From assembly GCA_024809215.1 (NCBI GenBank), contig JANUBW010000001.1, positions 310,001 through 374,000 of the forward strand: DNA of 64,000 nucleotides. Direction: 5' to 3'. Below are positions 43,403 to 51,900 of this stretch, piece after piece (positions within the stretch are counted from its first letter, which is position 1; the number at the start of each line of letters is the position of its first letter). A model generated the notes under the pieces. That model was not told where the DNA came from and did no database searches. It saw only the letters and a list, made by a program, of their open reading frames with translations. The DNA is from Niastella sp. OAS944. GTDB lineage: Bacteria > Bacteroidota > Bacteroidia > Chitinophagales > Chitinophagaceae. The translations under genes were made by a program, and so were the position numbers.

Positions 43403-43819
43403 ATGCTATCTAAGAAAGCCCAGTATGCCTTTAAGGCCTTGATGTATATGGCTGATAAGAAAGACAATGAACCCATTCTTATAGCGGAGATCTCTAAAAA
43501 GAAACGCATCCCTCTGAAGTTCCTGGAAAACATATTGCTTGAGCTAAAGAAAGCCGGCATACTTGAGAGTAAGAAAGGAAAAGGTGGTGGATATTTCTTC
43601 AAAGTATCGCCCAAAGAGGTTCCCCTGGCTAAAATTGTGCGGTTGATAGACGGTCCTATTGCCATGCTACCCTGTGTAAGCCTTTACTTTTATGAACGGT
43701 GTAAGAACTGCGATGAAAAGCAATGCGGCCTGCACGATATGATGGTGCTGGTACGGGATGCCAACCTGCGGATTTTGGAGAAGAAAACCGTTGCCGACCT
43801 TACCAAAAAGATGGTATAA
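43403..43819 (+). CDS. Rrf2-family transcriptional regulator
   Basis: The start at 43403 (MLSKKAQYAFKALMYMA, 138 residues) matches the family. The winged HTH covers residues 1-60 ('ILIAEISKKKRIPLKFLENILLELKKAGILESKKGKGGGYFF'), with the Rrf2 signature KGxGGGY. The C-terminal part carries four cysteines, one at 'LPCVSLY' and three in 'RCKNCDEKQCGLHD', in the region where IscR, NsrR and RsrR hold an Fe-S cluster. It may therefore sense iron-sulphur status, NO or redox state. The neighbouring gene is ahcY; Rrf2 regulators often control sulphur metabolism, but that link is an inference. Confidence 0.9.
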   Translation: MLSKKAQYAFKALMYMADKKDNEPILIAEISKKKRIPLKFLENILLELKKAGILESKKGKGGGYFFKVSPKEVPLAKIVRLIDGPIAMLPCVSLYFYERCKNCDEKQCGLHDMMVLVRDANLRILEKKTVADLTKKMV

Positions 43820-43904
43820 ATCAACATTTTGTCAATCACCACCTATTTGTAAGGCATCCCCCATGCCTTACATCATAATTGCGTAGAGTTTCATACTTAA
43901 ATTG

Positions 43905-43912
43905 TAGCTTTG
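43905..43912 (+). promoter_or_regulatory. Putative -7 element of ahcY
   Basis: TAGCTTTG is a perfect TAnnTTTG and ends 26 bases before the ATG at 43939. A TTG at 43879-43881 is slightly too far upstream for an ideal -33. I see no SAH-riboswitch structure in the short leader. Confidence 0.55.
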
Positions 43913-43938
43913 CGCCCGAAATAAACATTCAAAAAGAT

Positions 43939-45264
43939 ATGTCTACACTCACCAAAAACATTGATTTTTCACTTCCCTATAAGGTAAAAGATATCAGCCT
44001 TGCAGAATGGGGTCGTAAAGAGATACGCCTTGCCGAAGCTGAAATGCCGGGTTTGATGGCGTTACGTGCTGAATATGGTTCATCGAAACCGTTGAAAGGC
44101 GCCCGTATTGCCGGCTGTTTGCACATGACCATTCAAACTGCTGTGCTTATTGAAACCCTTATCGCTTTAGGTGCCGAAGTAAAATGGAGCTCTTGCAACA
44201 TCTTCTCTACGCAAGACCACGCTGCTGCTGCTATTGCCGCTGCCGGTATAGGTGTTTATGCCTGGAAAGGCCAAACAATTGAAGAAGCCGACTGGTGTAT
44301 TGAACAAACCTTGTTCTTTGGCAGTGCCGACCGTCCGCTGAATATGATCCTCGACGATGGTGGCGACCTTACCAACATCGTATTCGATAAATACCCCGAG
44401 CTGGTTCAACACATCAAAGGTTTAAGTGAAGAAACCACTACCGGTGTTCACCGTTTGTACGAAAGAATGGCAAAAGGTACTTTACCTATCCCTGCCTTCA
44501 ACGTAAACGATTCTGTAACCAAATCAAAATTCGATAACAAATACGGCTGTAAAGAATCACTGGTTGACGCCATCCGCCGCGCTACCGACGTTATGCTGGC
44601 TGGTAAAGTAGCTGTGGTTGGTAGTTATGGCGACGTAGGTAAAGGTTCTGCCGCTTCCCTGGCAGGAGCCGGTTGCCGCGTTATCGTTACCGAAATTGAT
44701 CCTATTTGCGCTTTACAAGCCGCTATGGATGGTTTTGAAGTTAAAAAGATGATCGACGCCGTTAAAGAAGCCGATATCATCGTAACCGCTTCTGGTTGCC
44801 GCGACCTCATCACCGCCGCGCACTTTAAAGCAATGAAAGATAAAGCCATTGTTTGTAACATTGGCCACTTCGATATCGAGATCGACGTAGCATGGTTGAA
44901 CAATAACTACGGACATACCAAAGACACCATTAAACCTCAGGTTGACCTATACAACATCGACGGCAAAGAGATCATTCTGCTGGCTGAAGGCCGCTTAGTG
45001 AACCTCGGTTGCGCTACAGGCCATCCAAGCTTTGTAATGAGTAACTCATTTACAAACCAAACACTGGCTCAGCTGGAACTGTGGACTAACAGCAAGAACT
45101 ACGAGAACAAAGTATACGTTCTGCCTAAACACCTCGATGAAAAAGTTGCCCGCCTGCACCTGAAAAAGATCGGTGTTGAGCTGGATGTACTTACCGACGA
45201 ACAGGCTGCTTACCTGGGTATACCCAAGGAAGGGCCTTTCAAACCAGAGCATTACAGATATTAA
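43939..45264 (+). CDS. ahcY: Adenosylhomocysteinase
   Basis: AhcY (SAHase) hydrolyses S-adenosylhomocysteine to homocysteine and adenosine, clearing the inhibitory product of methylation. The start at 43939 ([29 protein letters not shown], 441 residues) follows a TAnnTTTG element; an earlier ATG at 43879 lies upstream of that promoter. The signatures '[16 protein letters not shown]', '[16 protein letters not shown]', the NAD-binding '[20 protein letters not shown]' and the C-terminal 'KPEHYRY' are all present. It is cytosolic, has its own terminator, and is among the most codon-optimised genes in the window. Confidence 0.96.
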   Translation: MSTLTKNIDFSLPYKVKDISLAEWGRKEIRLAEAEMPGLMALRAEYGSSKPLKGARIAGCLHMTIQTAVLIETLIALGAEVKWSSCNIFSTQDHAAAAIAAAGIGVYAWKGQTIEEADWCIEQTLFFGSADRPLNMILDDGGDLTNIVFDKYPELVQHIKGLSEETTTGVHRLYERMAKGTLPIPAFNVNDSVTKSKFDNKYGCKESLVDAIRRATDVMLAGKVAVVGSYGDVGKGSAASLAGAGCRVIVTEIDPICALQAAMDGFEVKKMIDAVKEADIIVTASGCRDLITAAHFKAMKDKAIVCNIGHFDIEIDVAWLNNNYGHTKDTIKPQVDLYNIDGKEIILLAEGRLVNLGCATGHPSFVMSNSFTNQTLAQLELWTNSKNYENKVYVLPKHLDEKVARLHLKKIGVELDVLTDEQAAYLGIPKEGPFKPEHYRY

Positions 45265-45283
45265 TATCTACGGTACAATATAT

Positions 45284-45319
45284 ACAAACCCCTCTGCCAC
45301 CAGGCCGGGGGGTTTTTGT
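45284..45319 (+). terminator. Rho-independent terminator
   Basis: CAAACCCC and GGGGTTTTTG flank a GCC/GGC inner stem, 20 bases after ahcY. Confidence 0.8.
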
Positions 45320-45323
45320 ATTA

Positions 45324-45401
45324 TATAAGTCCATGGGCTTATAATTACTATTTATAAGCCTATAGACTTATAATTTGGCATTATAAGCCTATAGGCTTAT
45401 A
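45324..45401. promoter_or_regulatory. Three 20-bp palindromic operators, 29 bp apart, upstream of satD
   Basis: The sites are TATAAGTCCATGGGCTTATA (45324-45343), TATAAGCCTATAGACTTATA (45353-45372) and TATAAGCCTATAGGCTTATA (45382-45401). The third is a perfect palindrome; the others have one mismatched pair. The centres are exactly 29 bp apart. Site 3 fills the promoter spacer, and site 2 ends two bases before the -33 element. A dimeric HTH protein binding here would block transcription. SatD itself, which carries an HTH, is the obvious candidate. Confidence 0.9.
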
Positions 45402-45405
45402 TTTG
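45374..45405 (+). promoter_or_regulatory. satD promoter (TTTG-N20-TATATTTG)
   Basis: TTTG at 45374-45377, a 20-base spacer and TATATTTG at 45398-45405: a perfect Bacteroidota promoter 19 bases before the satD ATG. The sequence AGAGGA (45411-45416) may serve as a Shine-Dalgarno site. Confidence 0.85.
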
Positions 45406-45424
45406 TGATAAGAGGAAATAGTAT

Positions 45425-46051
45425 ATGGCTGCAGAAAAAGCAATAGTAATAAGCGGCGATATTGTTGGTTCGTCATTTTTAAAGCCCGGAAGCCGAAGGA
45501 AGCTGCAAGGCCTCCTCGATTTCTTTTTTGAACAAATGAAAGAAAGCCTTCCCGATCTTCAGGTACAGCAATACCGCGGTGACAGCATACAGGCAATACT
45601 TACCCGTAACCGTACACAGGCCTTACGTGTATCGTTAATGTTGCATAGTTATTTAATACAATATGCATTTAAAATGCGGCTGGCCATTGGAGTAGGTGAT
45701 ATAAAATTCAAAGGCAAAGATATTATCACCAGTGACGGTACCGCCTTTCAGGCCTCAGGCCCTGCCCTCGATGAACTGGTGAAAAGCGGCGAGCTTATAA
45801 GCATTGCCGGCGATGAACATTTTACCGCCGAATGGCAGGTACACAGCGCATCACTTAATTACTTTATTCAGCACTGGTCAATTCAACAATCAGAAGCAAT
45901 GCATTTGCAATTGGGCAGCCTTACCCAGGAGGCTATTGCACAAAAATTAAAAATAAAACAGCCTGCAGTATATTACCGGCTGCAGGGCGCCGGCTGGGCA
46001 GTTGTTAATAAAATTCTCACCCGCTTCGAATCGGTTATACCAACCCTTTAA
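45425..46051 (+). CDS. satD: SatD-family protein: cyclase-like domain plus HTH
   Basis: This 208-residue protein belongs to the SatD family, of unknown function. Residues 1-130 read like a class III nucleotidyl-cyclase fold: 'ISGDIVGSS' (D12) and 'YRGDSIQAIL' (D53) fall where cyclases keep their two metal-binding Asp, and 'MRLAIGVGDIKF...DGTAFQASGPALDEL' resembles the later cyclase strand/helix region. Residues about 165-187 ('LTQEAIAQKLKIKQPAVYYRLQ') form a helix-turn-helix. Catalysis is unproved, since the purine and transition-state residues cannot be judged by eye. Three palindromes cover its promoter, suggesting autorepression. The next gene is its usual partner, DUF3307. Confidence 0.85.
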   Translation: MAAEKAIVISGDIVGSSFLKPGSRRKLQGLLDFFFEQMKESLPDLQVQQYRGDSIQAILTRNRTQALRVSLMLHSYLIQYAFKMRLAIGVGDIKFKGKDIITSDGTAFQASGPALDELVKSGELISIAGDEHFTAEWQVHSASLNYFIQHWSIQQSEAMHLQLGSLTQEAIAQKLKIKQPAVYYRLQGAGWAVVNKILTRFESVIPTL

Positions 46052-46061
46052 TTTATATTTA

Positions 46062-46150
46062 AACGCTGAACGCATAATGCAGAACGCCCAACACTAAAGC
46101 CACAATAGGCATTGTCTTTGCGTTAAGCGTTTGGCGTTTAGCCTTAAGCA
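46062..46150. repeat. Inverted 7-bp word-repeat element
   Basis: AACGCTGAACGCATAATGCAGAACGC words (46062-46087) face GCGTTAAGCGTTTGGCGTTTAGCC words (46120-46144). It lies between satD and the DUF3307 gene. The same element type, with the same words, is at 48842-48908. Confidence 0.78.
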
Positions 46151-46157
46151 TAAAATT

Positions 46158-46916
46158 ATGGTAACCTTATTTCAATGGATATTCGCTCACCTCGTAGGCG
46201 ATTTTTTATTGCAATCGCGCGCCATGGTGCGCCACAAACAACGATTGAAAGCCCGCTCCTGGATGCTTTATGCGCATTGCGCCATACACGGACTGCTTGT
46301 TTACCTGTTTGCACCCGGTTGGAATTTATGGATAGCGCCCCTGTTGGTAATGCTTACCCATTTTATAATTGATCTTTGGAAACTGTACCAGAGCGACAAA
46401 GTAGTATACTTTATAATTGACCAGGTGGCGCATTTGCTTACCCTGTTTGGTATATGGTGTGTGTTTGTGGCCCCTAAAGGCTGGGCGCCTCAACAATGGG
46501 TATCGGTTATGCATAATGAAGCAACCTGGGCCATAGCAGCCGGCTACCTCACAGTTACCTTTCCTCTATCACTATTACTGGCAAGCGCCACACAGCGCTG
46601 GCGACGCGAGGCCGAGGAACAAACCATGCGTTCATCGGTAAGCCTGAATGAAGCTGGTAAATGGATCGGTATATTTGAACGCATACTCGTATTCACCTTT
46701 GTGATCACCAGCCACTTTGAAGGCATAGGCTTTTTAATAGCCGCCAAATCGATCCTGCGCTTTAATGATATAAAAGGTACCGAAGCACGCAAAGAGGCCG
46801 AATACATTCTTATAGGAACGTTAATGAGCTTTTCGCTATCTATATTGATAGGACTTGTTGTAAGAAGTGTTATCCCGGCGCCGGCAGCCCCCGTTGTTCC
46901 TCACCTGTTCCCTTAG
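46158..46916 (+). CDS. DUF3307 integral membrane protein
   Basis: The start at 46158 (MVTLFQWIFAHLVGDFLLQSRAMV, 252 residues) is the usual one for the family; an in-frame ATG at 46131 lies in a repeat. The DUF3307 core is 'AHLVGDFLLQS...', followed by 'LYAHCAIHGLLVYLFAPGWNLWIAPLLVMLTHFIIDLWKLY', in which the GDF(L/W)LQ, AH and THFIID motifs hold conserved charged residues inside membrane helices. About six or seven helices are predicted. The function is unknown. SatD and DUF3307 are recurrent neighbours, and the spacer here is only 106 bases, so they are probably one operon under the SatD operators. Confidence 0.85.
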   Translation: MVTLFQWIFAHLVGDFLLQSRAMVRHKQRLKARSWMLYAHCAIHGLLVYLFAPGWNLWIAPLLVMLTHFIIDLWKLYQSDKVVYFIIDQVAHLLTLFGIWCVFVAPKGWAPQQWVSVMHNEATWAIAAGYLTVTFPLSLLLASATQRWRREAEEQTMRSSVSLNEAGKWIGIFERILVFTFVITSHFEGIGFLIAAKSILRFNDIKGTEARKEAEYILIGTLMSFSLSILIGLVVRSVIPAPAAPVVPHLFP

Positions 46917-46981
46917 GCCGGCACTTTAACAAACAATTTGTAGCCCCTGCCGTTTTGTTTATAGAAACAAACCGGGGTTAT

Positions 46982-47444
46982 ATGAAAAATAAGATCATAA
47001 AATACAGCAACTTACTGTGGCTTGCGGTGATCGCTTTTGCGCTGTTTCCCCTAACTACCGAAGCCCATTGTAGAGGCTCAGAACTATGTATTCAAAGCAC
47101 AAAGCGCCCTCCCAACAGGTGGGGCTACCAGGCAGCTCACCGGCGACTTTGACCTGCGCATTTCAAAAGATACTATCCTTAGCGATCTGCCTTACTTTGG
47201 GCGGGCATTTACAGCACCGCTGAACCCATCTGAAGGGCCTTTGCGTTTTACCTCAACCGATTTTCAATACGCTGTGTCCAACAGAAAAAAAGGTGGCTGG
47301 AATGTAACCATTACACCCAAAGATGTACAGGACCCACGACAGCTTACCATGAGCATTTTTGATAACGGTACAGCCTCAGTGGTTGTAACCAGTTATAACA
47401 GACAGCCAATTTCATTCAACGGTTACGTTACCGACAAAAAATAA
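46982..47444 (+). pseudogene. DUF4251 secreted protein gene broken by a one-base frameshift
   Basis: An ATG at 46982 opens a good signal peptide (MKNKIIKYSNLLWLAVIAFA...). After the codons for Thr-Thr-Glu-Ala the frame leads away from the family sequence. One frame over, from about 47067, a complete DUF4251 domain follows: 'IVEAQNYVFKAQSALP', 'RQLTGDFDLRISKDTILSDLPYFGRAF', 'GWNVTITPKD' and 'NRQPISFNGYV', to the stop at 47444. Removing one C from the CCC run at 47064-47066 joins both parts into a 153-residue protein of normal layout. Either the gene is inactivated or the base is a sequencing error. The family is periplasmic, of unknown function. Confidence 0.85.
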
Positions 47445-47455
47445 ATTATGTTCTT

Positions 47456-47487
47456 AAAGGGTTGCAGGTACACAGCAACCCTTTTCA
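47456..47487 (+). terminator. Rho-independent terminator
   Basis: AAAGGGTTGC and GCAACCCTTTT pair across a 9-base loop, 12 bases after the DUF4251 stop. Confidence 0.8.
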
Positions 47488-47734
47488 TTTCTCTTAACTA
47501 AGAGTTTGCATTTATCTGCTACAACATACTAACCCTCATTACTAACACTTCGGTTATTACCCGGTAATACACTTACTTATCAGTCTGTTGATCGGCGACA
47601 ACTTCTTTACAGAAACATACCATCAGGTGATAATAATCATATGATATAACGCATTTCTGCGTTTACTTTACATGTACACACTGACTCTTACCTGTTCCTA
47701 GAAGTATTTTTATTTAAAATCTAATGCATCCCCT

Positions 47735-48856
47735 ATGCTACAAACAAACCGCTCAACCCTTAACTTCTATGGACCCGATACGGCTGTTCAATTCCGCGAG
47801 GTCAAACTTCACAGCAGAAGCAATACCAACACATTACTTATTCAAAAGAACTTTCTTATAGATCACATCAGTGATGCCGTTGTATTTACCGACATGGACC
47901 TGCGTATCATTTACATCAACAAAAAAGCTGAACAGGTGTATGGCATAAAATCGAAAGCGGTAACCGGCCAGCCGTTCAGAGAGGTGATACAATACGACTA
48001 CATGGACGATACGCGCGAGCAGGCGCTGCAAATACTACAACAAACCGGCCGTTGGCAGGGCAAGGTTGTTTACACCAGGGACGACAAACAGGTATTTCAA
48101 CTTTTGGCTACTGTTACTTTTGCCCATAACGAAAAAAAGAAACGCGTTGGGCTGATAGCCACCCTGAAAGACATTACCGCCCAGGAACTCAGCAATGAAG
48201 CCGCCCGCAAAAACAAACTGGAGCAACAGAAAGAGATCAACCGCTTAATGATAAAGACCCAGGAAAACGAACGAAATGAACTGGGCCGTGAACTACACGA
48301 TAACATAAACCAGATACTGGCCGCGGTAAAACTGCAACTGGAATTTAGTCTTGAGAACTACGATGAAGAAAAATGCACTGTTGAAAAATGCAAGAACAAT
48401 ATTGAAGAAGTGATCAGGGAAATACGCAACCTTTCGCACCGGTTGGTACTACCCCGTTTTGCAGAGACCAGCCTGATAGCAGAAATTCAAAAAACAATAG
48501 ATAACATTGCGCAGCAGCAACCTGTTTATCTCAATGCGCATGGATTGAATGAAGCACTGCTAACCGATAATATAAAAGAAACCATTTACCGCATTATTCA
48601 GGAGCAGCTTGCCAATATCATAAGGCATGCCCGCTCAAAAAAAGCAGTGATAAAATTGTATAATACCGACACAAGCTTATTCCTTTCTATTGAGGACGAT
48701 GGGGTTGGTTTTAACACCAGCCAATTGCGCAAAGGAGTAGGCATTACCAATATACTGAACCGGGTTGAGATCTATAACGGCTCGGCATGCATATCATCTT
48801 CACCTGGTAAAGGATGCCGGTTAGATGTTTCAATACCGCTAAACGCCAAAGGCTGA
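47735..48856 (+). CDS. PAS-domain histidine kinase (HisKA_3 type), soluble
   Basis: The protein has 373 residues and no membrane helix. A PAS domain (about 37-150: 'LIDHISDAVVFTDMDLRIIYINKKAEQVYG') is followed by HisKA_3 with the phospho-acceptor H188 in 'NERNELGRELHDNINQIL', and a C-terminal HATPase_c ('IYRIIQEQLANIIRHARSK', 'EDDGVGFN', 'GVGITNILNRVE'). HisKA_3 kinases pair with NarL/LuxR regulators such as those at 42.5 and 58.6 kb. PAS domains of this kind may bind haem, flavin or a small ligand; the ligand is unknown. Its last codons overlap a repeat element. Confidence 0.9.
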   Translation: MLQTNRSTLNFYGPDTAVQFREVKLHSRSNTNTLLIQKNFLIDHISDAVVFTDMDLRIIYINKKAEQVYGIKSKAVTGQPFREVIQYDYMDDTREQALQILQQTGRWQGKVVYTRDDKQVFQLLATVTFAHNEKKKRVGLIATLKDITAQELSNEAARKNKLEQQKEINRLMIKTQENERNELGRELHDNINQILAAVKLQLEFSLENYDEEKCTVEKCKNNIEEVIREIRNLSHRLVLPRFAETSLIAEIQKTIDNIAQQQPVYLNAHGLNEALLTDNIKETIYRIIQEQLANIIRHARSKKAVIKLYNTDTSLFLSIEDDGVGFNTSQLRKGVGITNILNRVEIYNGSACISSSPGKGCRLDVSIPLNAKG

Positions 48857-48908
48857 ACGCTGAACTTCGCGAGCAAGCGTTAAGCGTTTAGCGTTCTGCC
48901 TTATGCGT
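48842..48908. repeat. Inverted 7-bp word-repeat element overlapping a gene end
   Basis: AACGCCAAAGGCTGAACGCTGAAC (48842-48865) faces GCGTTAAGCGTTTAGCGTTCTGCC (48877-48900). The left arm codes for the last residues of the kinase, and the right arm stops two bases before the helicase stop codon. Read inversely, TTGCTCGCGAAGTTCAGC resembles the core shared by 25.18 and 34.86 kb. Confidence 0.75.
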
Positions 48909-48909
48909 T

Positions 48910-51900
48910 TTATAGCCAGGTTGCTTTATACCCCTTGTTGGCTTTCTCTTTGATCAGTTTATCTTTTTCAAGCTGGGCTGTTGTTTCCTTAGCAAAGGTT
49001 TTAACATGCACCTGCCCTTTTGTTCCTACCCTTCCATACCGAACAATGAGTTTGCAACCATCGAGCGCTGCTTCCCAAAAGCGGCTGGTTTCCCCTTCTG
49101 CATTAACAAGCCGGTGAAATGTTAAATGATCATAGGGTGTTGCCGGTCCTTCGGGTTTTGGTGGCTCAGCCTTTACTTCAGGTTCAACCCCTGCCGTTTC
49201 AGTTAATTCCCCGGCGGCAATAGCTTGCGCTTCCGCGCCTTCTGCTTCAACAATTTTCTCCTCTTCGGGCTCCACTTCCTGATGAAGTCGTTTTATTATT
49301 TGCTCCAGTACCCGCTCGGGTTGGCTTAACCAGTCTTTTGCAAATACGTTAATGGTTCGCCAGTTGAAAGTTTGCAAAATGGCCGGGCGCTGGTAATACT
49401 GCTCCAGCAGGTTCTCATTTTTATAGTGCCGGTCATCGTCAATCAAAATACTAAGGCTATAGGTAGTATCGGTTGGTTTTGCTTTTACAGCCAGCGAACA
49501 TTTAAAATCGCTTTGCCCTACCTGTTCAGCCACCTCATACCCTTTCTTTTCCAACTGTTCTTTTATCTGTTGCAGAATAATGCTGTCTGCTTTTGATTTT
49601 GATCTGTCTTTTTTATGCAGCACCAGGCTGTCTAAAATGGTACGGGCCGAACGCATATCGCCACAGCTTACCAGTTCGCTATACTGTAAAAAGCGTTTAA
49701 AGTAATTAGCGCCTTCGTTGTACTCATTTGTAATATGATTGTGTCTTATGCTGCTTACTACCGCCATATGCTTTTTAGCGCGGCTGAAAATTACGTTCAG
49801 GCGTTTTTCACCACCCTTCTTATTGATAGGGCCAAAATTCATGATCATTTTTTTACGGGAGTCAAATCCATAACAAACGCTCATGATGATAATATCGCGT
49901 TCATCGCCCTGCACATTCTCCAGGTTCTTTACAAATAAACCGGTGAACTGGTCTTCCTCGGTACGGCTCCAGGCATCTTCCAAAGCCTGTTCAAACGCTT
50001 TATCTTTCGACGCCAATTGCGTCAATGCGTTTTCAATGGCTTCCTGCTGCTCCTGGCTAAAGGCCACAATACCTATACTTTCCTTTACTTTCCGTTGCAA
50101 CAGGGTTTTTACCATAAAGGCTATATAATCGGCCTCATCGGTATTGATGCGCTTTTCATATACACTATTGGGCAAAAAGTGGAAGCTGATACTGCGATCG
50201 AACAGGGCGTCCACATGTTTGGTTGCCTCCTGCGGCTTTGTTACCTCAATTGATTTCTTTTCGGTATGATGAATGGTCTTATCGGGAATAGTAAGCAGGT
50301 TGGCCTCATAAAAGGCGTGGTTGCTAAAGCTAATGAGTGTTTCAAAACGGCTGCGATAGTGCCAGCCAAGCATTACGTTGTTCAGCTTTCTGGCGCCCTG
50401 TATCAGCAGGCTGTCGGCATCATTGCTTAACAGCTCATCATCATTATCGTCATTGTATACTTCCAGGTCATCGGGATCTTCGGTGCGTACAGCAAAGAAA
50501 TTGGTAGGCGGCATTTGTTTATCATCACCAACAATAATGGTTTGTTTGGCGCGGTACAATGCAGGTATGCCCTCTTCCAGCGTTATCTGGCTGGCTTCGT
50601 CAAAGATCACCACATCAAAGAAATCAATATCAACCGGTAAGCTGTCACTAACACTTAACGGGCTCATTAACCATACCGATTTCAGGTCCTTCAACACCAA
50701 ACCACTTTCTTTGGCCGACAGTTCGCGAATACTTTTAAAACGAATGCTTTTATTGAATTCATTCTCCAGGATCTTGCGGCCTTCGGTGTAGTTCTTTTTA
50801 AACTCCCGTTGCTCGGGCGACAGCTGGCTGCTTGCGATATTGCTCAATTCCACATTGTTCAAAAACCGTTGACGTACGGCCGCCCTGATATAATCGGCAT
50901 TTACCTTCAATAACTGTTTATAACAATGCTGTATTTGCCGCACCGCCTTTTCAATGGCGTGCATATCGGTATTGGCAAACGGTTTATTGTTCTGGTAAAC
51001 GTGCGCCAGTGTTTTATTGGCCATGCCCGCTTCGGCCTGCAAAGGCGTAACCGGCACTTTTCTTAATACCTCTTTTACCGATTCGGGCAATTCTGAATAC
51101 TCACGCAAAGCAGGTAACAGATCGCTCAGGCTTTCGGCATTCATACTAATGCTTTCCAGCTCGTCGTAAATTTCGCTTACCGGTTTGGTATCATACTCAT
51201 TCAAACATTGTTGCAACTGAACCTGCAGCTTTTGCATGTTCTGGTTCAACTTGCTCAGCTTCGTTACCAGTTGATTTGCTTCGGTATGATGCAGTAAATA
51301 ATCAATTTCCTTATCGCCTTTTCTGGTCCTTATGCGCTCTATGCTTAAGTGAGTAAGGTCAACATTATCTACTTTATATTGCTGTTGCAGGTAGTGCCGT
51401 TCCATGGCTACCATGTTAGCCGCATCGTATTCTTCTTTTAGCTGTTGTAAAACAGTTGTATAACCGGGGTGCACGGCATGTTGTGAAAAGTCGTAGCATT
51501 CGTCGATCTTATTCTTCAGCCTGTTCCATTTGCTGTTAAGGAATTTAAAGAATGTATCCTCATGTTTGGCAGCCAATGGAATGGCAGCCAGCATATCCTG
51601 TTCACTCAGCTTGAACTTCCAGTTCTTATTACGATCTTTTATTTGTTCATAAAGCTGTTGTTGCTGTTTGTATAAATGAACGCCTTTATCGAATTTTCTG
51701 GCCGCTTCATTGCCTTCATCAACCAATGCCAGGTTATCGGTTTCGGCCAATGGGTTCAAAACAATGGCAACCTGTACCAGGTTCTTTATTTGCTCTAACC
51801 GGTTGGTATGTTCGGGCGGAATATTGTTTTCCCGCACAACAGAAGTAATATCTGTAAGCAAATTGCGGCTATGCAACAACAGGTTCTCTAAAACCGTTTG

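Noticed and set aside
43820-43938. SAH riboswitch upstream of ahcY
   Set aside because: The -7 element lies 26 bases before the start codon, leaving too little leader for the known aptamer.
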